DNA of 64,000 bases from JACRBE01 sp964429005. GTDB lineage: Bacteria > Chlamydiota > Chlamydiia > Chlamydiales > JACRBE01. Position numbers and translations under genes: made by a program. Positions within the stretch are counted from its first letter, which is position 1, and each line of letters opens with the position of its first letter. The stretch spans positions 1-64,000 of the forward strand of contig CAYSAJ010000002.1 of NCBI GenBank assembly GCA_964429005.1, in the 5' to 3' direction. The notes below the pieces were generated by a model. The model was not told the origin of the DNA and searched no databases. It saw only the letters and a list, made by a program, of their open reading frames with translations. Positions 17,615 to 27,225 of this stretch are shown here, one piece after another.

Positions 17615-20107
17615 ATGTTCGGGCAAGAGCTCCAAGATATTGTTCAAGAAACAACTCTCCTTGAGAAAGGTGGGTATAAGGAGGCTACAAGCTATTATTG
17701 CTATCGACTTTCTCAACTGATCGCTCCTCTTTTTTTTGATGAAGCGGGAAAGTTTCAACAAATTGAGTTAAAAGATTTAGAGGAAAGCCTCCCAGAAGGA
17801 AGAATTTATCAAGCAGAGTTCAAAAAATTTGTAATAGACAAATTGAGTTTGCTCACAAAAGATAAAAAAATACAAACCTTTCTAGTCCGCCTAACTCTTC
17901 CTCTAGCTAGCCCGTGGATTGAAGAGATGATTCGGGCTTCTCTTTTTCTCTCCCCCTCTAAATTAAATCATAGACTCGTTAGGGTAGCAGTTTTGGCCGC
18001 ATCACTATGTCCGTTAAGGCAAAATATTGGATCTTGTTTTGCTACCGCTCCCTGTATATTTATACAAAATTCACAGTATGAACTTCTCATTAAAGATTTG
18101 TTTGATCTTGTCACCATGGGATTTTTACGTAAAAATGGAGAAGAAGGAGAACTAAGAGTTCCCGCTTCTGTGATACTAGGGAAGGGGGATCTTCTTCATT
18201 TTATTCAAAGCAAAGAGCATTTATCTCATCATGTAGGATGGATTCATGCGCTGCAAGAGCTTGGATGTATTCCCAAAGGGTTTTCTCTCGATCAGGCCCA
18301 TCAGCACCTGTCCCTTTTGCTCCATGGCGTGCGTGTGGAGAGTGAAACTCATGATAAAATTTTTCGTGAGCTTGTAGAGCGTTTTGGGAAAAAAGGGTTG
18401 AGCTCAAAAGAAATAGCACAAGAGGAAAATAAGCTTTCTCATTTTTCTCAAAATCTACTGATGAAGATGTGGGAGTATACAGTAGCCTCTTTTGTTGATG
18501 GGTTTTCTAGGTACACAAAAAATCATTTGATTATTGCGCTTGGACTTGAGCAACATGAGCCGTTAGGCCTTGGCAGAGTCATTTATGATGCTCTGCAGTA
18601 TGAGCTTGATGCCATGAATCGAAGACTTGAAGAGAACGCTGCAGAAATCAATGCTTTGAGGGACAAAATTTCGATGTCTGAAAAGCTTTTGCAAAAAGTC
18701 GATTCCGACGATAAATATCGCAGGCTTAAAGCAGATCTTGAATATAGTTATCAGAAAGAATCGTTTTTGTTGCATGAAAGAGAGATTGATCAAAGCATGG
18801 CTGAGAAAATCACTCAGCTCTATTCCCTTCTTTGCGAGCAAATTACTCTTCACCTCCCATTATATTTTGTCGAAGTTTATGACCCCAGCCTCATTGAGAA
18901 AAATCAAAGTCCCTTTGAAGATGGGGCTGCAGGATTTCGGTTAGTTTATAAACACGGAAGGGCAGATCCGAGCGTTTGGAGTGTTATTGATTCACCTCTT
19001 GAATTTAAAAAAATTCTGACAGAATTTTTTATAGCCTTAGAACACATAGTAAGGCCTCAGCTTGAAGGATCTTCTGTGGAGCTTTTGCTCAGTGTGATGC
19101 AAAAAATTCATACAACGCTAGGAGAAGAAGAGTTTTACAAAGCTGCTTTAACTCGAATACTCCATTTTGAAGAAAGATATCCATCGGGCAAGAAGATTCT
19201 TACGATATGGTCCTATTTGTCAGGGGGAACTCTCCACAGTTTACTTCATGGGTATTATGGCCTTTCTAAACCTCCTCAGGAAGAAAAATTCAACCCTGAA
19301 AACCCCCGCGAGCTTTGCCTCAATTTAATAGAATGGATGAAAGAGGCTCCTTATAAAGTTTGTGAAGAAATGATTCAAAACCCAGAGCAGGGATTTCTTT
19401 TTCATTCGCCACGGCATGTGTTTTTGTTTCAGCCAGGGCATCCTTCTTTTGTGAAAACATGGGATAATCGGGAATTTACCTACACGTATCTGCGAGATCG
19501 TTTTGTTGACTCCAACAAGGAATTTTATCATCGCATTCGACTCTCACGAGGTGAGCAAGAATATCTCTATCGAATTGCAGTGCAGAGAGGTTTTGTGAAG
19601 AATGTAAGCCAAAAGCTATTTATCGAAGGCGCCTCTTTGCGAGATTTTGCCCTAGAGCACCTCGAAGGTGGATCATTTTTTGGTGACATCCTCTTTTTTA
19701 ATCATCTTCCTTTAGTGTCACCATTAGAATTGCAAAAAGTTTTTTCTTTAAAAGAGATTCCTCAAGGATCTTTAGTGGATGTAAAAACATGGATCCAAAC
19801 GGAGAGCTTACTTGGAAAAATCAATGAGAGAGAAGCCATAGAGCGTGCTCAGAAGGCAACACTTTTGCCTACGCTGCCGTTCATTTTTGCGGATAGCAAC
19901 TGGCACCAGACAAAGCTTGCTTTTGTTACATCTCCTCTATCAGGAGAGATGGATCTTTGGAGAGTTTCTCTTAGTGGCCTATCGGGGCAACCAATGATTG
20001 AATGGAAAGAGGACTTTGGAAATAAAAAGCCCCCAAATACATGGGGGCTTTTGACAAAACGAGAAGAGATCTTTGCTGATCTCCGCGAAATTAAAACGCG
20101 TAGATGA
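17615..20107 (+). CDS. large conserved protein of unknown function, possibly papain-like
   Basis: An 830-residue protein that I believe belongs to a chlamydial conserved family. The frame is open from GTG 17591, but ATG 17615 lies eight bases after AGAAGG. Two motifs recall papain-like cysteine proteases: LRQNIGSCFATAP near Cys141, resembling the Q-x-GSC-x-A active-site turn, and FADSNW near Asn762, resembling the NSW asparagine box. A catalytic histidine cannot be assigned with certainty. A coiled-coil segment runs about residues 335-400. The 3' end contains a terminator hairpin (20024-20052) inside the coding sequence and overlaps the convergent barrel protein by 17 bases. Protease activity is a hypothesis. 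Confidence 0.65.
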   Translation: MFGQELQDIVQETTLLEKGGYKEATSYYCYRLSQLIAPLFFDEAGKFQQIELKDLEESLPEGRIYQAEFKKFVIDKLSLLTKDKKIQTFLVRLTLPLASPWIEEMIRASLFLSPSKLNHRLVRVAVLAASLCPLRQNIGSCFATAPCIFIQNSQYELLIKDLFDLVTMGFLRKNGEEGELRVPASVILGKGDLLHFIQSKEHLSHHVGWIHALQELGCIPKGFSLDQAHQHLSLLLHGVRVESETHDKIFRELVERFGKKGLSSKEIAQEENKLSHFSQNLLMKMWEYTVASFVDGFSRYTKNHLIIALGLEQHEPLGLGRVIYDALQYELDAMNRRLEENAAEINALRDKISMSEKLLQKVDSDDKYRRLKADLEYSYQKESFLLHEREIDQSMAEKITQLYSLLCEQITLHLPLYFVEVYDPSLIEKNQSPFEDGAAGFRLVYKHGRADPSVWSVIDSPLEFKKILTEFFIALEHIVRPQLEGSSVELLLSVMQKIHTTLGEEEFYKAALTRILHFEERYPSGKKILTIWSYLSGGTLHSLLHGYYGLSKPPQEEKFNPENPRELCLNLIEWMKEAPYKVCEEMIQNPEQGFLFHSPRHVFLFQPGHPSFVKTWDNREFTYTYLRDRFVDSNKEFYHRIRLSRGEQEYLYRIAVQRGFVKNVSQKLFIEGASLRDFALEHLEGGSFFGDILFFNHLPLVSPLELQKVFSLKEIPQGSLVDVKTWIQTESLLGKINEREAIERAQKATLLPTLPFIFADSNWHQTKLAFVTSPLSGEMDLWRVSLSGLSGQPMIEWKEDFGNKKPPNTWGLLTKREEIFADLREIKTRR
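20024..20052 (-). terminator. terminator hairpin inside the end of a convergent gene
   Basis: AAAAAGCCCCC and GGGGGCTTTT form a perfect G/C-rich stem with an eight-base loop (AAATACAT). On the minus strand the T tract CTTTTTATTT follows directly, so it should end transcription of the barrel-protein gene whose stop is at 20091. The hairpin lies in codons of the opposite-strand gene. Confidence 0.85.
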
Positions 20108-21320
20108 ACTCTACTTCATAAAGATTGAAGCGAGTTGCGGGGCCGATGCTCTTATGTAGGTTAGTTGCGTATTGGAAAGTTTGAGAAACAGTGATGTTGT
20201 TTGTTAACAAATAAAGAAGGTCTATGACAACACCTGTATAGTTCCCTCGTCCCATTACGTTGTCGGGATCGACTTGAAGGGTTCCAGAGCCATCGATTCG
20301 GGTTGTGTAGAAACCAACGCCTCCTGCATTTCCAAGTCCAATACCGCTGTTGTCAAAATCAGGGATAGCTTGAGAAGCAACAACTTGGTAGTTCATATCA
20401 ACAGACCAGTCACCTTGTTGGCGTACTTTCCCAACCGAGAAGCCTATATAACCACCATAGTTTGAAAGGGTATTATTTGTAATTGCAAGGGGCTCAGCTT
20501 TATGGTTATAAAGACCGCCTGCATAGAAAGTAACCATTTTATCTAGCCATTTTGGAACAAACTTGTATCCTAAAGTAAGCTGAGAAATGATAAATCTAAA
20601 TCGGAGTTCTTGAGCTAGACTTGGGAAGTCTTTTGTATCCCAGTCGATGCAAGAGTATTTAGTATAAAGGCCTGTTTTTGCGATGTTAAGAAGGCCAAGC
20701 TCCATAACGTAACCATATTGAGCTACTTTTTCGTTGATGAGGAAGGGGCCGCCATGCAGGTACAGATCGCCGATGACTTCGTTGGCATAATCAAATTTAA
20801 GTAAGATCCCATCCATGTAGGAACCAAATTGGATTTTAGAGTCAAAGTTGGCAGCGAAACGGTTACGTCCTACTTCACCAATCATTACAAACACTTCGCC
20901 ATCATAGATTTTACCACCAAAAATGGCTCTTTCTATAGCGACGGAATCAAAGACGGGTTCAACGTTTCCAGCGTCATTGTCAAATTCTAGTTTAATCGAA
21001 GTCCAGCTGCGGGGAGTACGATAGTCTAGCATAAGGTTGACTTCTACGTCATAGGCAGTGACGGGGCGGTTAGGGTTGGGGCTGCTGGGTCCTCGTTGTT
21101 TTACCCCATTTTGAACCTCATGAATGTTTTGCATCTCTCCACGGACTTCGCCACTGATAGATAGGTCACCACCGAGTTGCTTGATAGTCACTTGACGCTT
21201 GGTGGCGATCCATTCACGGAGGGCTTGAATATCAATTTGATCTACGATTTCTGGCTGAAGTGGAGTTTCTGCTAAAAGAGAGCCACAAATGAGGAGGGGT
21301 AAAAAATAACGAAGTTTCAT
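20091..21320 (-). CDS. outer-membrane beta-barrel protein (porin-like)
   Basis: A 409-residue protein with a signal peptide (MKLRYFLPLLICGSLLA, cut before ETP) and a C-terminal phenylalanine after alternating residues (LYEVEFIYAF), the usual insertion signal of outer-membrane barrels. Many amphipathic strands are visible, for example VEVNLMLDYR, LTLGYKFVP and YGGYIGFSVGK. After the signal there is a periplasmic helical segment with EWIATKRQVTIKQLGGDLSISGEVRG. It resembles the enlarged sets of porin-like proteins of environmental chlamydiae more than Chlamydia MOMP. The exact family and substrate are unknown. Its terminator is at 20024-20052. Confidence 0.85.
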   Translation of the reverse strand: MKLRYFLPLLICGSLLAETPLQPEIVDQIDIQALREWIATKRQVTIKQLGGDLSISGEVRGEMQNIHEVQNGVKQRGPSSPNPNRPVTAYDVEVNLMLDYRTPRSWTSIKLEFDNDAGNVEPVFDSVAIERAIFGGKIYDGEVFVMIGEVGRNRFAANFDSKIQFGSYMDGILLKFDYANEVIGDLYLHGGPFLINEKVAQYGYVMELGLLNIAKTGLYTKYSCIDWDTKDFPSLAQELRFRFIISQLTLGYKFVPKWLDKMVTFYAGGLYNHKAEPLAITNNTLSNYGGYIGFSVGKVRQQGDWSVDMNYQVVASQAIPDFDNSGIGLGNAGGVGFYTTRIDGSGTLQVDPDNVMGRGNYTGVVIDLLYLLTNNITVSQTFQYATNLHKSIGPATRFNLYEVEFIYAF

Positions 21321-21398
21321 CAGTCACCTAAATATTTCGAAATGAACAAGACAATTTTAGGGAAGAGGAAGAATGATTTCAATCCCAATCAAAGTGAA

Positions 21399-21424
21399 AA
21401 ATAAAAGGGCGCGATCGTGCGCCC
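21399..21424 (-). terminator. rho-independent terminator of the uridine kinase gene
   Basis: GGGCGC and GCGCCC pair around a six-base loop (21407-21424). Reading on the minus strand the stem is followed by TTTTATTTTT. It lies 27 bases past the stop of the uridine kinase gene. Confidence 0.85.
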
Positions 21425-21451
21425 ATTATTAGAAACGAAAAAGTGTGAGAA

Positions 21452-22150
21452 TTATTCCGTTTTGCAACAAAGGTTGTCGCTAGTTATCAGATCAGAGTGC
21501 AACTTGCAAAGGATCATGTGAAGGGCAACAGAGTTTTTCCCTCCTTTAGGAACGATGATATCAGCATACTGCTTGCTTGGCTGAACAAACGCCTCATGCA
21601 TTGGCTTTACAGTAGCGAGATACTGTTCTTTTACGCTTGTGAAGTCTCGAGCTCTCTCTGACATATCTCTTTGGATTCTTCGCAAAAGCCTGATGTCATC
21701 ATCAGTATCTACAAACACTTTAAAGTCAAAAAGATCCCGAATGGTGGGGACAGCAAAAATTAAGATCCCTTCAACAATAATTAGTTCTGCGGGTTCAATG
21801 GTATTTGTATAAGGCTCGCGCGCATGGGTACAAAAGTTATATATGGGCTGCTGGATCGAATCCCCAGCTTTTAGGGCCATCAGGTGCTGTCTTAGCATGG
21901 AAAAATCGAGAGAATCAGGATGATCAAAATTGAAATGGGCTCTTTCTTCTAAAGAGAGGCCAACAAGAGGTCTATAGTAAGAGTCTTGGCTGATTAATAT
22001 CGATCTTCCTGGGAAGGCCTGAAGAATTTTTTCAGCAAGAGTTGTTTTGCCTGAGCCTGTACCACCTGCAACTCCAATCATAATTTTGGGAGCAGCAGAG
22101 AAAAGAGGCAAAGAAGAAAAAAGGAGGGGTAATAAAAATCTTTTTAACAT
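21452..22150 (-). CDS. udk: uridine kinase with an apparent N-terminal signal peptide
   Basis: Phosphorylates uridine/cytidine with a nucleoside triphosphate. The P-loop GVAGGTGSGKTTLAEK, the uridine-binding QDSYYRPL, FNFDHPDSLDF and VEGILIFAVPTIRDLFDFKVFVDTD are all clear. The start at 22150 is preceded by CGGAG five bases upstream and adds MLKRFLLPLLFSSLPLFSA before APKIMIGVAGG. Basic start, hydrophobic core and an A-x-A-like site make a convincing signal peptide, which cytoplasmic uridine kinases do not have. An open frame 15 codons longer exists (22195) but has no ribosome site. Either the enzyme is exported or the segment is a membrane anchor. Total length 232 residues. Confidence 0.88.
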   Translation of the reverse strand: MLKRFLLPLLFSSLPLFSAAPKIMIGVAGGTGSGKTTLAEKILQAFPGRSILISQDSYYRPLVGLSLEERAHFNFDHPDSLDFSMLRQHLMALKAGDSIQQPIYNFCTHAREPYTNTIEPAELIIVEGILIFAVPTIRDLFDFKVFVDTDDDIRLLRRIQRDMSERARDFTSVKEQYLATVKPMHEAFVQPSKQYADIIVPKGGKNSVALHMILCKLHSDLITSDNLCCKTE

Positions 22151-22202
22151 AGTTTCTCCGAGGTTTACTTGGAAATAAACTACTGCAAAAGACAAAAAGC
22201 CT

Positions 22203-24008
22203 CTATTTTTTTCCGGAATAAATCCCAGCTAGCAGGTGTTTTTTCTTAGCCTCAGGAAGAACTTGTGTAGAGTCAAAGTCCAGAGTTACCTGGATGGGCT
22301 TCCAAATTTTACGCCATTTTTTATGGAGCCGAGGTTCTTCACGCAGCGCTACGAATTGAGATCTGTCTGCAAAAGCTTTCTTCAGAGCGATAAAATCACC
22401 AGAGGTAAACGAGTGTTTTGGATCTAAGGAAGGGGAAATAATAAGACAGGGGATTACGTCAGGATTTTTATTGAGTTTAAGGACGCGGTCAAATGATTCA
22501 ATCACATATTTCGGAGACTTATTGAAATAAATAAAATGAATGTTTTTGAAAAGATGCCAGAAACGATCCCAAACCGAAGGAACGGGTTTTGCAATATAAA
22601 GATGCATTTTTGTTCTAAGACCCATGATGAGAGCTCCATAGCTGATATGGGGCGTGGGAACAATCAGAGATTTAGGCTCTATGATATTGAACTCCGCAGG
22701 GGACATCTGAACGTGGAAGAAGGGATAAAGGAGTTTGCGGGAAGCATAATTTAGGAAAATACCTGAGAGTTTCCGAGCCAAGAAAAAAAAATATCCTAAA
22801 GTAATGAATCCCATGAGAAAAAACCCACTGCCGGCAGAGAAATGAAAGACCGCTCCAAAAAGATAAATCAAAATTGGGGCAAAGAGGACGCCACAAAAGC
22901 TAAGGAAGTTTGCGGCAGCTACGATCTTGCCTCGATTTTCGTCGGGGCTGTGAGCTTGGATAAAGGAATCAATAGGAACAACAAACATTCCTCCTCCAAA
23001 GCCGACCATCATGAGGCATAAAACAGTGAGAGGTAAGGAAAAAGTGCACAAAGGAAGCAAAAAGAAAAAGAAGGCGGTGATGCAGATCGCAAGAGAAGAT
23101 AGCCCAAGGTTTCCACCCTTTTCTGAGGTTTTACCAGCGATGACAGCGCCAAGAGCGATCCCAATGGAGGCGCTCAAAAAGAGATATCCACCTCCTACTT
23201 CGCTGAGTCCAAGAGACTCTATAGCAAAAGGGACAATATTTAATTGCAAAAAGGCTCCGATAAACAAAAAGAAGAAGGATCCCGACATAGCAAGCAAGAA
23301 AAACTTGTACTGTTTGCAGAATTTGAGGGTTTTATAGATGTCTTTGATAAAAATCGGGTCGATTTTCTGCTTTTGTTTTTGGGCGATTGTTTTTGGAATA
23401 AATAAGGAAGTGAAGAAACCGACAGTGGCTATAGCTAAGCAAAAGCTGGCTGCAAGCACAAAGTTTTTACCCGATATTTGTGTGACAAAAGATGCTAGGA
23501 AAGATCCTAAAATGATCGCTAAATAGGTAGAAGAAGTGATGATACTATTTGCTTTAGTAATAGAGGAAGGGTCAACGATTTCAGCGATTACACTATATTT
23601 AGGGGGCCCAAAAAAAGCGCTGTGAGCTGAGAGAAGAAATAAGCTAAAATAGACAGCCCAAGCGGTTTCAAGATGGAATGCGATGAGAGCGATTAACATG
23701 ATGACGATTTCGAGAAATTTGAGCAAAACAATGATTTTTTGTTTACTGAATCTATCAGCAAAAATTCCTCCAGTATTAGAAAAGAGGAGGAAGGGGAGAA
23801 CGTAAACGATTCCGATAACGAAAAGAATTTCACTCGAATGAGCCACTCCTTTCAAATCGATGAGAAGAAATACCGTAAGAAATTTGAAAACGTTATCATT
23901 GAGAGCTCCCAAAAATTGGGTGATATTTAAAAAATGAAGAGCAAATTTTTTTTTGAATGCGGCGAAAGGGGACAGAGCCTTTTCATTGTTTAGTGGTAAA
24001 AAAACCAT
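22203..24008 (-). CDS. LplT-type MFS transporter fused to a degenerate acyltransferase-like domain
   Basis: A 601-residue inner-membrane protein. Residues ~20-420 form a twelve-helix major facilitator resembling LplT, the lysophospholipid flippase (FLGALNDNVFKFLTVFLLI, GGIFADRFSKQK, FFGPPKYSVIAEI). The C-terminal ~170 residues follow the order of a PlsC-type acyltransferase (PHISYGALIMGL, then IHFIYFNKSP) but lack the catalytic HxxxxD. In Aas-type fusions the transporter brings in lysophospholipid and the acyltransferase repairs it. Here the second activity looks lost or moved to another protein. GGAAG stands seven bases before ATG. It is divergent from recC. Confidence 0.78.
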   Translation of the reverse strand: MVFLPLNNEKALSPFAAFKKKFALHFLNITQFLGALNDNVFKFLTVFLLIDLKGVAHSSEILFVIGIVYVLPFLLFSNTGGIFADRFSKQKIIVLLKFLEIVIMLIALIAFHLETAWAVYFSLFLLSAHSAFFGPPKYSVIAEIVDPSSITKANSIITSSTYLAIILGSFLASFVTQISGKNFVLAASFCLAIATVGFFTSLFIPKTIAQKQKQKIDPIFIKDIYKTLKFCKQYKFFLLAMSGSFFFLFIGAFLQLNIVPFAIESLGLSEVGGGYLFLSASIGIALGAVIAGKTSEKGGNLGLSSLAICITAFFFFLLPLCTFSLPLTVLCLMMVGFGGGMFVVPIDSFIQAHSPDENRGKIVAAANFLSFCGVLFAPILIYLFGAVFHFSAGSGFFLMGFITLGYFFFLARKLSGIFLNYASRKLLYPFFHVQMSPAEFNIIEPKSLIVPTPHISYGALIMGLRTKMHLYIAKPVPSVWDRFWHLFKNIHFIYFNKSPKYVIESFDRVLKLNKNPDVIPCLIISPSLDPKHSFTSGDFIALKKAFADRSQFVALREEPRLHKKWRKIWKPIQVTLDFDSTQVLPEAKKKHLLAGIYSGKK

Positions 24009-24060
24009 ATGTATCTTCCAGTTTTGGTATATAATATCATATTTGCGTGAGATTGAGCAA

Positions 24061-27000
24061 ATGGGTTCTTGCGTGCGAGGGAGTATGGAGAGTCGACCAG
24101 AAGTATTATTCAGCTATAGATATGATGTTCTCATAGAGGGGTTAAAGAAAAATCTTTTTCACCCTTCTCAAAAATTTTGTCGTAAATGGGTGGTTATCCC
24201 TACAGACTGGCTCAAAGATTTTCTTTTAAAAGAATTTTCATCAGACCCTTCTTTGCAAGTAGCTACAGGGCTCCGATTCTTGAATCTTAACTTATGCGTT
24301 AAAGACGTTATGACGCTTCTCGGAGATCGCAACCGGGAAATGAAGTTCCCAAGGCGTGAAGGGCTTTCTTTTTTTATTGAGAGAGAATGGACCTCATTGC
24401 GACAAGATTATCCTTTATTAGACCAATATTTATCCGCTCATCCTCATCGAGGCATCGAACTTGCTGATACGATGGCTCATTTAATGATGAAAAGAACACT
24501 TCATGCAAAAGATGGGGTAGAATTCGTATATGATTGGCAATATGATTTAGAAAAGAAAATTTTTGAGGAATACGATTGCCCTGAGCAGATTTTGCAGCAG
24601 CTTCAAGTCCCCATTCAATCGGAAGTGGAGATTGAACTTCACCTGTTTGGATTTCATGATATGCCAGCTCTTTATATAGATTTTTTTGAAAAGCTTGCGA
24701 CGCGGTTTCCTATTTTCTTCTATAACTTTTCTCCAACATCTCATTATTGGGGAGATGTTCTTTCGGAAAAAGCAAGCCTTTATCTAGAAAGAAAACTTGC
24801 CCTTTCAGGAAAAGCGGCTGAGGCCGCAGCCCCATATTTTGTAGTGAGTAATTCCCTCCTAGCTGAAGGGGTTGAGGTGGCTAAGCCTTTACTCCATGAG
24901 ATGATAGATCTAGGATTCTTTTTGGAAGAAGAGATGCCTTTGATTGAAGATTCAACAGCGCTTGGCCAGCTCCAAAAAGATCTTTTTGAAATGGAAACTT
25001 CTAAGCGAGAAAAGGGAGATGATTCTCTCCAGCTTCATGCCGCACCTAGTTTGCTTAGAGAAGTGCAAGTTGTAAGAATGCTCATCGAGCAGCTTGCATT
25101 AGAGAAGGGCGCCTTCGCTAAAGATATGAGAGTCTACGTAACTAGCATGGGAAGATACGCTCCTTATATAGAGTATGTATTTGGGGATCCAAGGAGTCTT
25201 TTTGGGTTCATATGTGATAATACACCTCAAGCACAAAGCGCCCTTTTTGAAGCTTTTATCTCCCTTTTAAACGCGCCTCAAAAGTTGATGCTTCCCGAAG
25301 AAGTTTTTTCTATTTTGAAGTGTAAAGCTGTTTTACAGAAATGGGATTTAACGACAAAAGACTACGATGAGCTTTTGGATTGGGTCTTATCTGCAAAGAT
25401 TGATTTTGGGTTTGATGGATCCCAGAGAAAGGAAATCCATGTAGATTTAAACGAAAGAGGGTCTTGGCTTTACACAATTAACCAGTGGACGATTTCCCTC
25501 GCTTTTACAAAAGAAGGGGATCCCCCTTCCCCTTCTTTTGAAATTGGCCATTTCTTCCCGTTTGCCAAAGCCTCTTTACTGCAATCCTTGCTGATGTTTA
25601 TTAACGAGTTAAAACGGTTTTATGAGATTGTGGTAGAGAGTCCTCAAAGAACCCTTTTAGAGTGGACGCAGCTCATAGAAGATCTTTTACCTCGATTTTT
25701 TGCTATTGATGAAAGAGAAGATGAATATTTTCAACTTGAAATGCTTAAAAATGCGCTCCAATCTCTCCGTCACTTAGAAGGAGAGCTCACGCAGATGGAA
25801 GTAGGATATGAATCGATCAGAAAAAGGCTGGTTGATATCCTTTCCACAAAAGAAACAAGAAAATTTTCTCAAGATGACAAAGAAAAAATCTCATTTTTGG
25901 GGATTAAAAAGGGGCAGATCGTATCAGCAGACTATCTCTTTATTATGGGCTTTGATGAAGAATCTTTCCCATCGCAAGATGAGCCCCTTTCGCTAATCCG
26001 TCTTACGAAACCCTCCCAAAGAGCTCTTTTTCTTTCTTCGCGGCAAGATCTCTGTTTATTCCTCCAATTACTTTTTCAGGCTAAACGATCTCTTATTTTT
26101 ACATACTGTGAGCAAACAGAAGATCCGGAATCTAGCTACGTTCCTTCCCTTTGCTACTCTCTTTTAAAAGACTATGCTCCTATCGAATTAACACATTCCC
26201 TTTATGATTTCTCGCCAAATTATTTTACAGAAAACAGCCCTGTTAAAAATTACAGCTTGCTAGACTACGAAATAGCGAAGAGCCTTTATGAAGACAAAGG
26301 ATCTCTTGCGTGTGATTTTACTACATCAGTTCAGGCTTTAGAGGAAAAGGAAGATCTTCTCCTCAAGGATTTAAAGAGTTTTGCTTCTCATCCAATTCGC
26401 TATTTCATTAATCACCGCTTAAGGATTTATTTAGAAAAAGAAGAAGATCTTGAAATGCCGGGTGTTGTTTTTTCTTACTTGGACAGACACCAATTCTTAA
26501 ATGAGGGGCTAGAAAGAGGAAAAAATGAAACTTTGAGAAAGTGGGAGTTATCAGGGAGGTTGCCATATGGGATTTTTGAAGAGGTGGCTTTGCTTGAAAT
26601 TGAAGAAGACCTTGATAAAAGTTTCAATCTAATGAAACAAATATTAAACGAAGAAGTTTTTCAGTTAGAAATCGATCCTCGTCACTTTCAAAAGAAAAAG
26701 CAAGAGCCTCATGTTTGGGTACACCCTCCGATAAGTCTTTTTGTAGAAGGAAAGAAAAAAAGAATTCATGGTGTTATTAAGAGAGTTTCTGAAAAACGCC
26801 TTTATACGTTCCATGAGCAAGACTTAGAATCACTTGTGAAGATCTGGCCTGAAATTTTGATTTTTAAAATTTGTTTTCCTAGTGCAGAAGAGGTTGTTTT
26901 CTTAAAGGATCAAACAATACTAGACATTCGCGATCTTGAAGCTGAGATGCTTCTAAACGAGTACATAGCATATTTTAATGTTTATTCAGAAAAGCCCTCC

Positions 27001-27225
27001 TGGCTTGTTCCAAAGTGGGCAAAAAAGATTTTTACTGATGATGATTTTGCTTCCAATATTCTGAAAAACCAAGATGAATCGAAATCTTTGTTCCCTGATC
27101 CTTATTTAGAGTGGTTTTTTATGCATTATCCTTTGGCTCAAGATGAGCAGCACATTAAAGGGGAGCAAAGCTCTCTTAAGAGTCACTTAGAAGCACTGAA
27201 GGAGCTTTGTTATGCAAATCTTTGA
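24061..27225 (+). CDS. recC: exodeoxyribonuclease V subunit RecC
   Basis: Chi-recognition and scaffold subunit of RecBCD, which processes double-strand breaks for RecA. The protein is about 1,055 residues, slightly shorter than the E. coli one. It shows the inactivated helicase-like N-terminus (KWVVIPTDWLKDFL, ATGLRFLNLN), FLGIKKGQIVSADYLFIMGFDEESFP, and a C-terminal degenerate nuclease fold. The start is uncertain: the frame opens at 23953 inside the divergent gene, while ATG 24061 and ATG 24085 (MESRPEVLFSYRYD) are both reasonable. A TATAAT box at 24030-24035 would favour 24061 or later. The 3' end overlaps recB by 14 bases. Confidence 0.88.
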   Translation: MGSCVRGSMESRPEVLFSYRYDVLIEGLKKNLFHPSQKFCRKWVVIPTDWLKDFLLKEFSSDPSLQVATGLRFLNLNLCVKDVMTLLGDRNREMKFPRREGLSFFIEREWTSLRQDYPLLDQYLSAHPHRGIELADTMAHLMMKRTLHAKDGVEFVYDWQYDLEKKIFEEYDCPEQILQQLQVPIQSEVEIELHLFGFHDMPALYIDFFEKLATRFPIFFYNFSPTSHYWGDVLSEKASLYLERKLALSGKAAEAAAPYFVVSNSLLAEGVEVAKPLLHEMIDLGFFLEEEMPLIEDSTALGQLQKDLFEMETSKREKGDDSLQLHAAPSLLREVQVVRMLIEQLALEKGAFAKDMRVYVTSMGRYAPYIEYVFGDPRSLFGFICDNTPQAQSALFEAFISLLNAPQKLMLPEEVFSILKCKAVLQKWDLTTKDYDELLDWVLSAKIDFGFDGSQRKEIHVDLNERGSWLYTINQWTISLAFTKEGDPPSPSFEIGHFFPFAKASLLQSLLMFINELKRFYEIVVESPQRTLLEWTQLIEDLLPRFFAIDEREDEYFQLEMLKNALQSLRHLEGELTQMEVGYESIRKRLVDILSTKETRKFSQDDKEKISFLGIKKGQIVSADYLFIMGFDEESFPSQDEPLSLIRLTKPSQRALFLSSRQDLCLFLQLLFQAKRSLIFTYCEQTEDPESSYVPSLCYSLLKDYAPIELTHSLYDFSPNYFTENSPVKNYSLLDYEIAKSLYEDKGSLACDFTTSVQALEEKEDLLLKDLKSFASHPIRYFINHRLRIYLEKEEDLEMPGVVFSYLDRHQFLNEGLERGKNETLRKWELSGRLPYGIFEEVALLEIEEDLDKSFNLMKQILNEEVFQLEIDPRHFQKKKQEPHVWVHPPISLFVEGKKKRIHGVIKRVSEKRLYTFHEQDLESLVKIWPEILIFKICFPSAEEVVFLKDQTILDIRDLEAEMLLNEYIAYFNVYSEKPSWLVPKWAKKIFTDDDFASNILKNQDESKSLFPDPYLEWFFMHYPLAQDEQHIKGEQSSLKSHLEALKELCYANL

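Noticed and set aside
23011..23526. Plus-strand frames opposite the LplT-type transporter
   Set aside because: Antisense shadows of a hydrophobic protein; Lys/Pro-rich products without motifs.
24030..24035. TATAAT box as a defined recC promoter
   Set aside because: No matching -35 hexamer at normal spacing, so it is mentioned only as a hint for the start choice.
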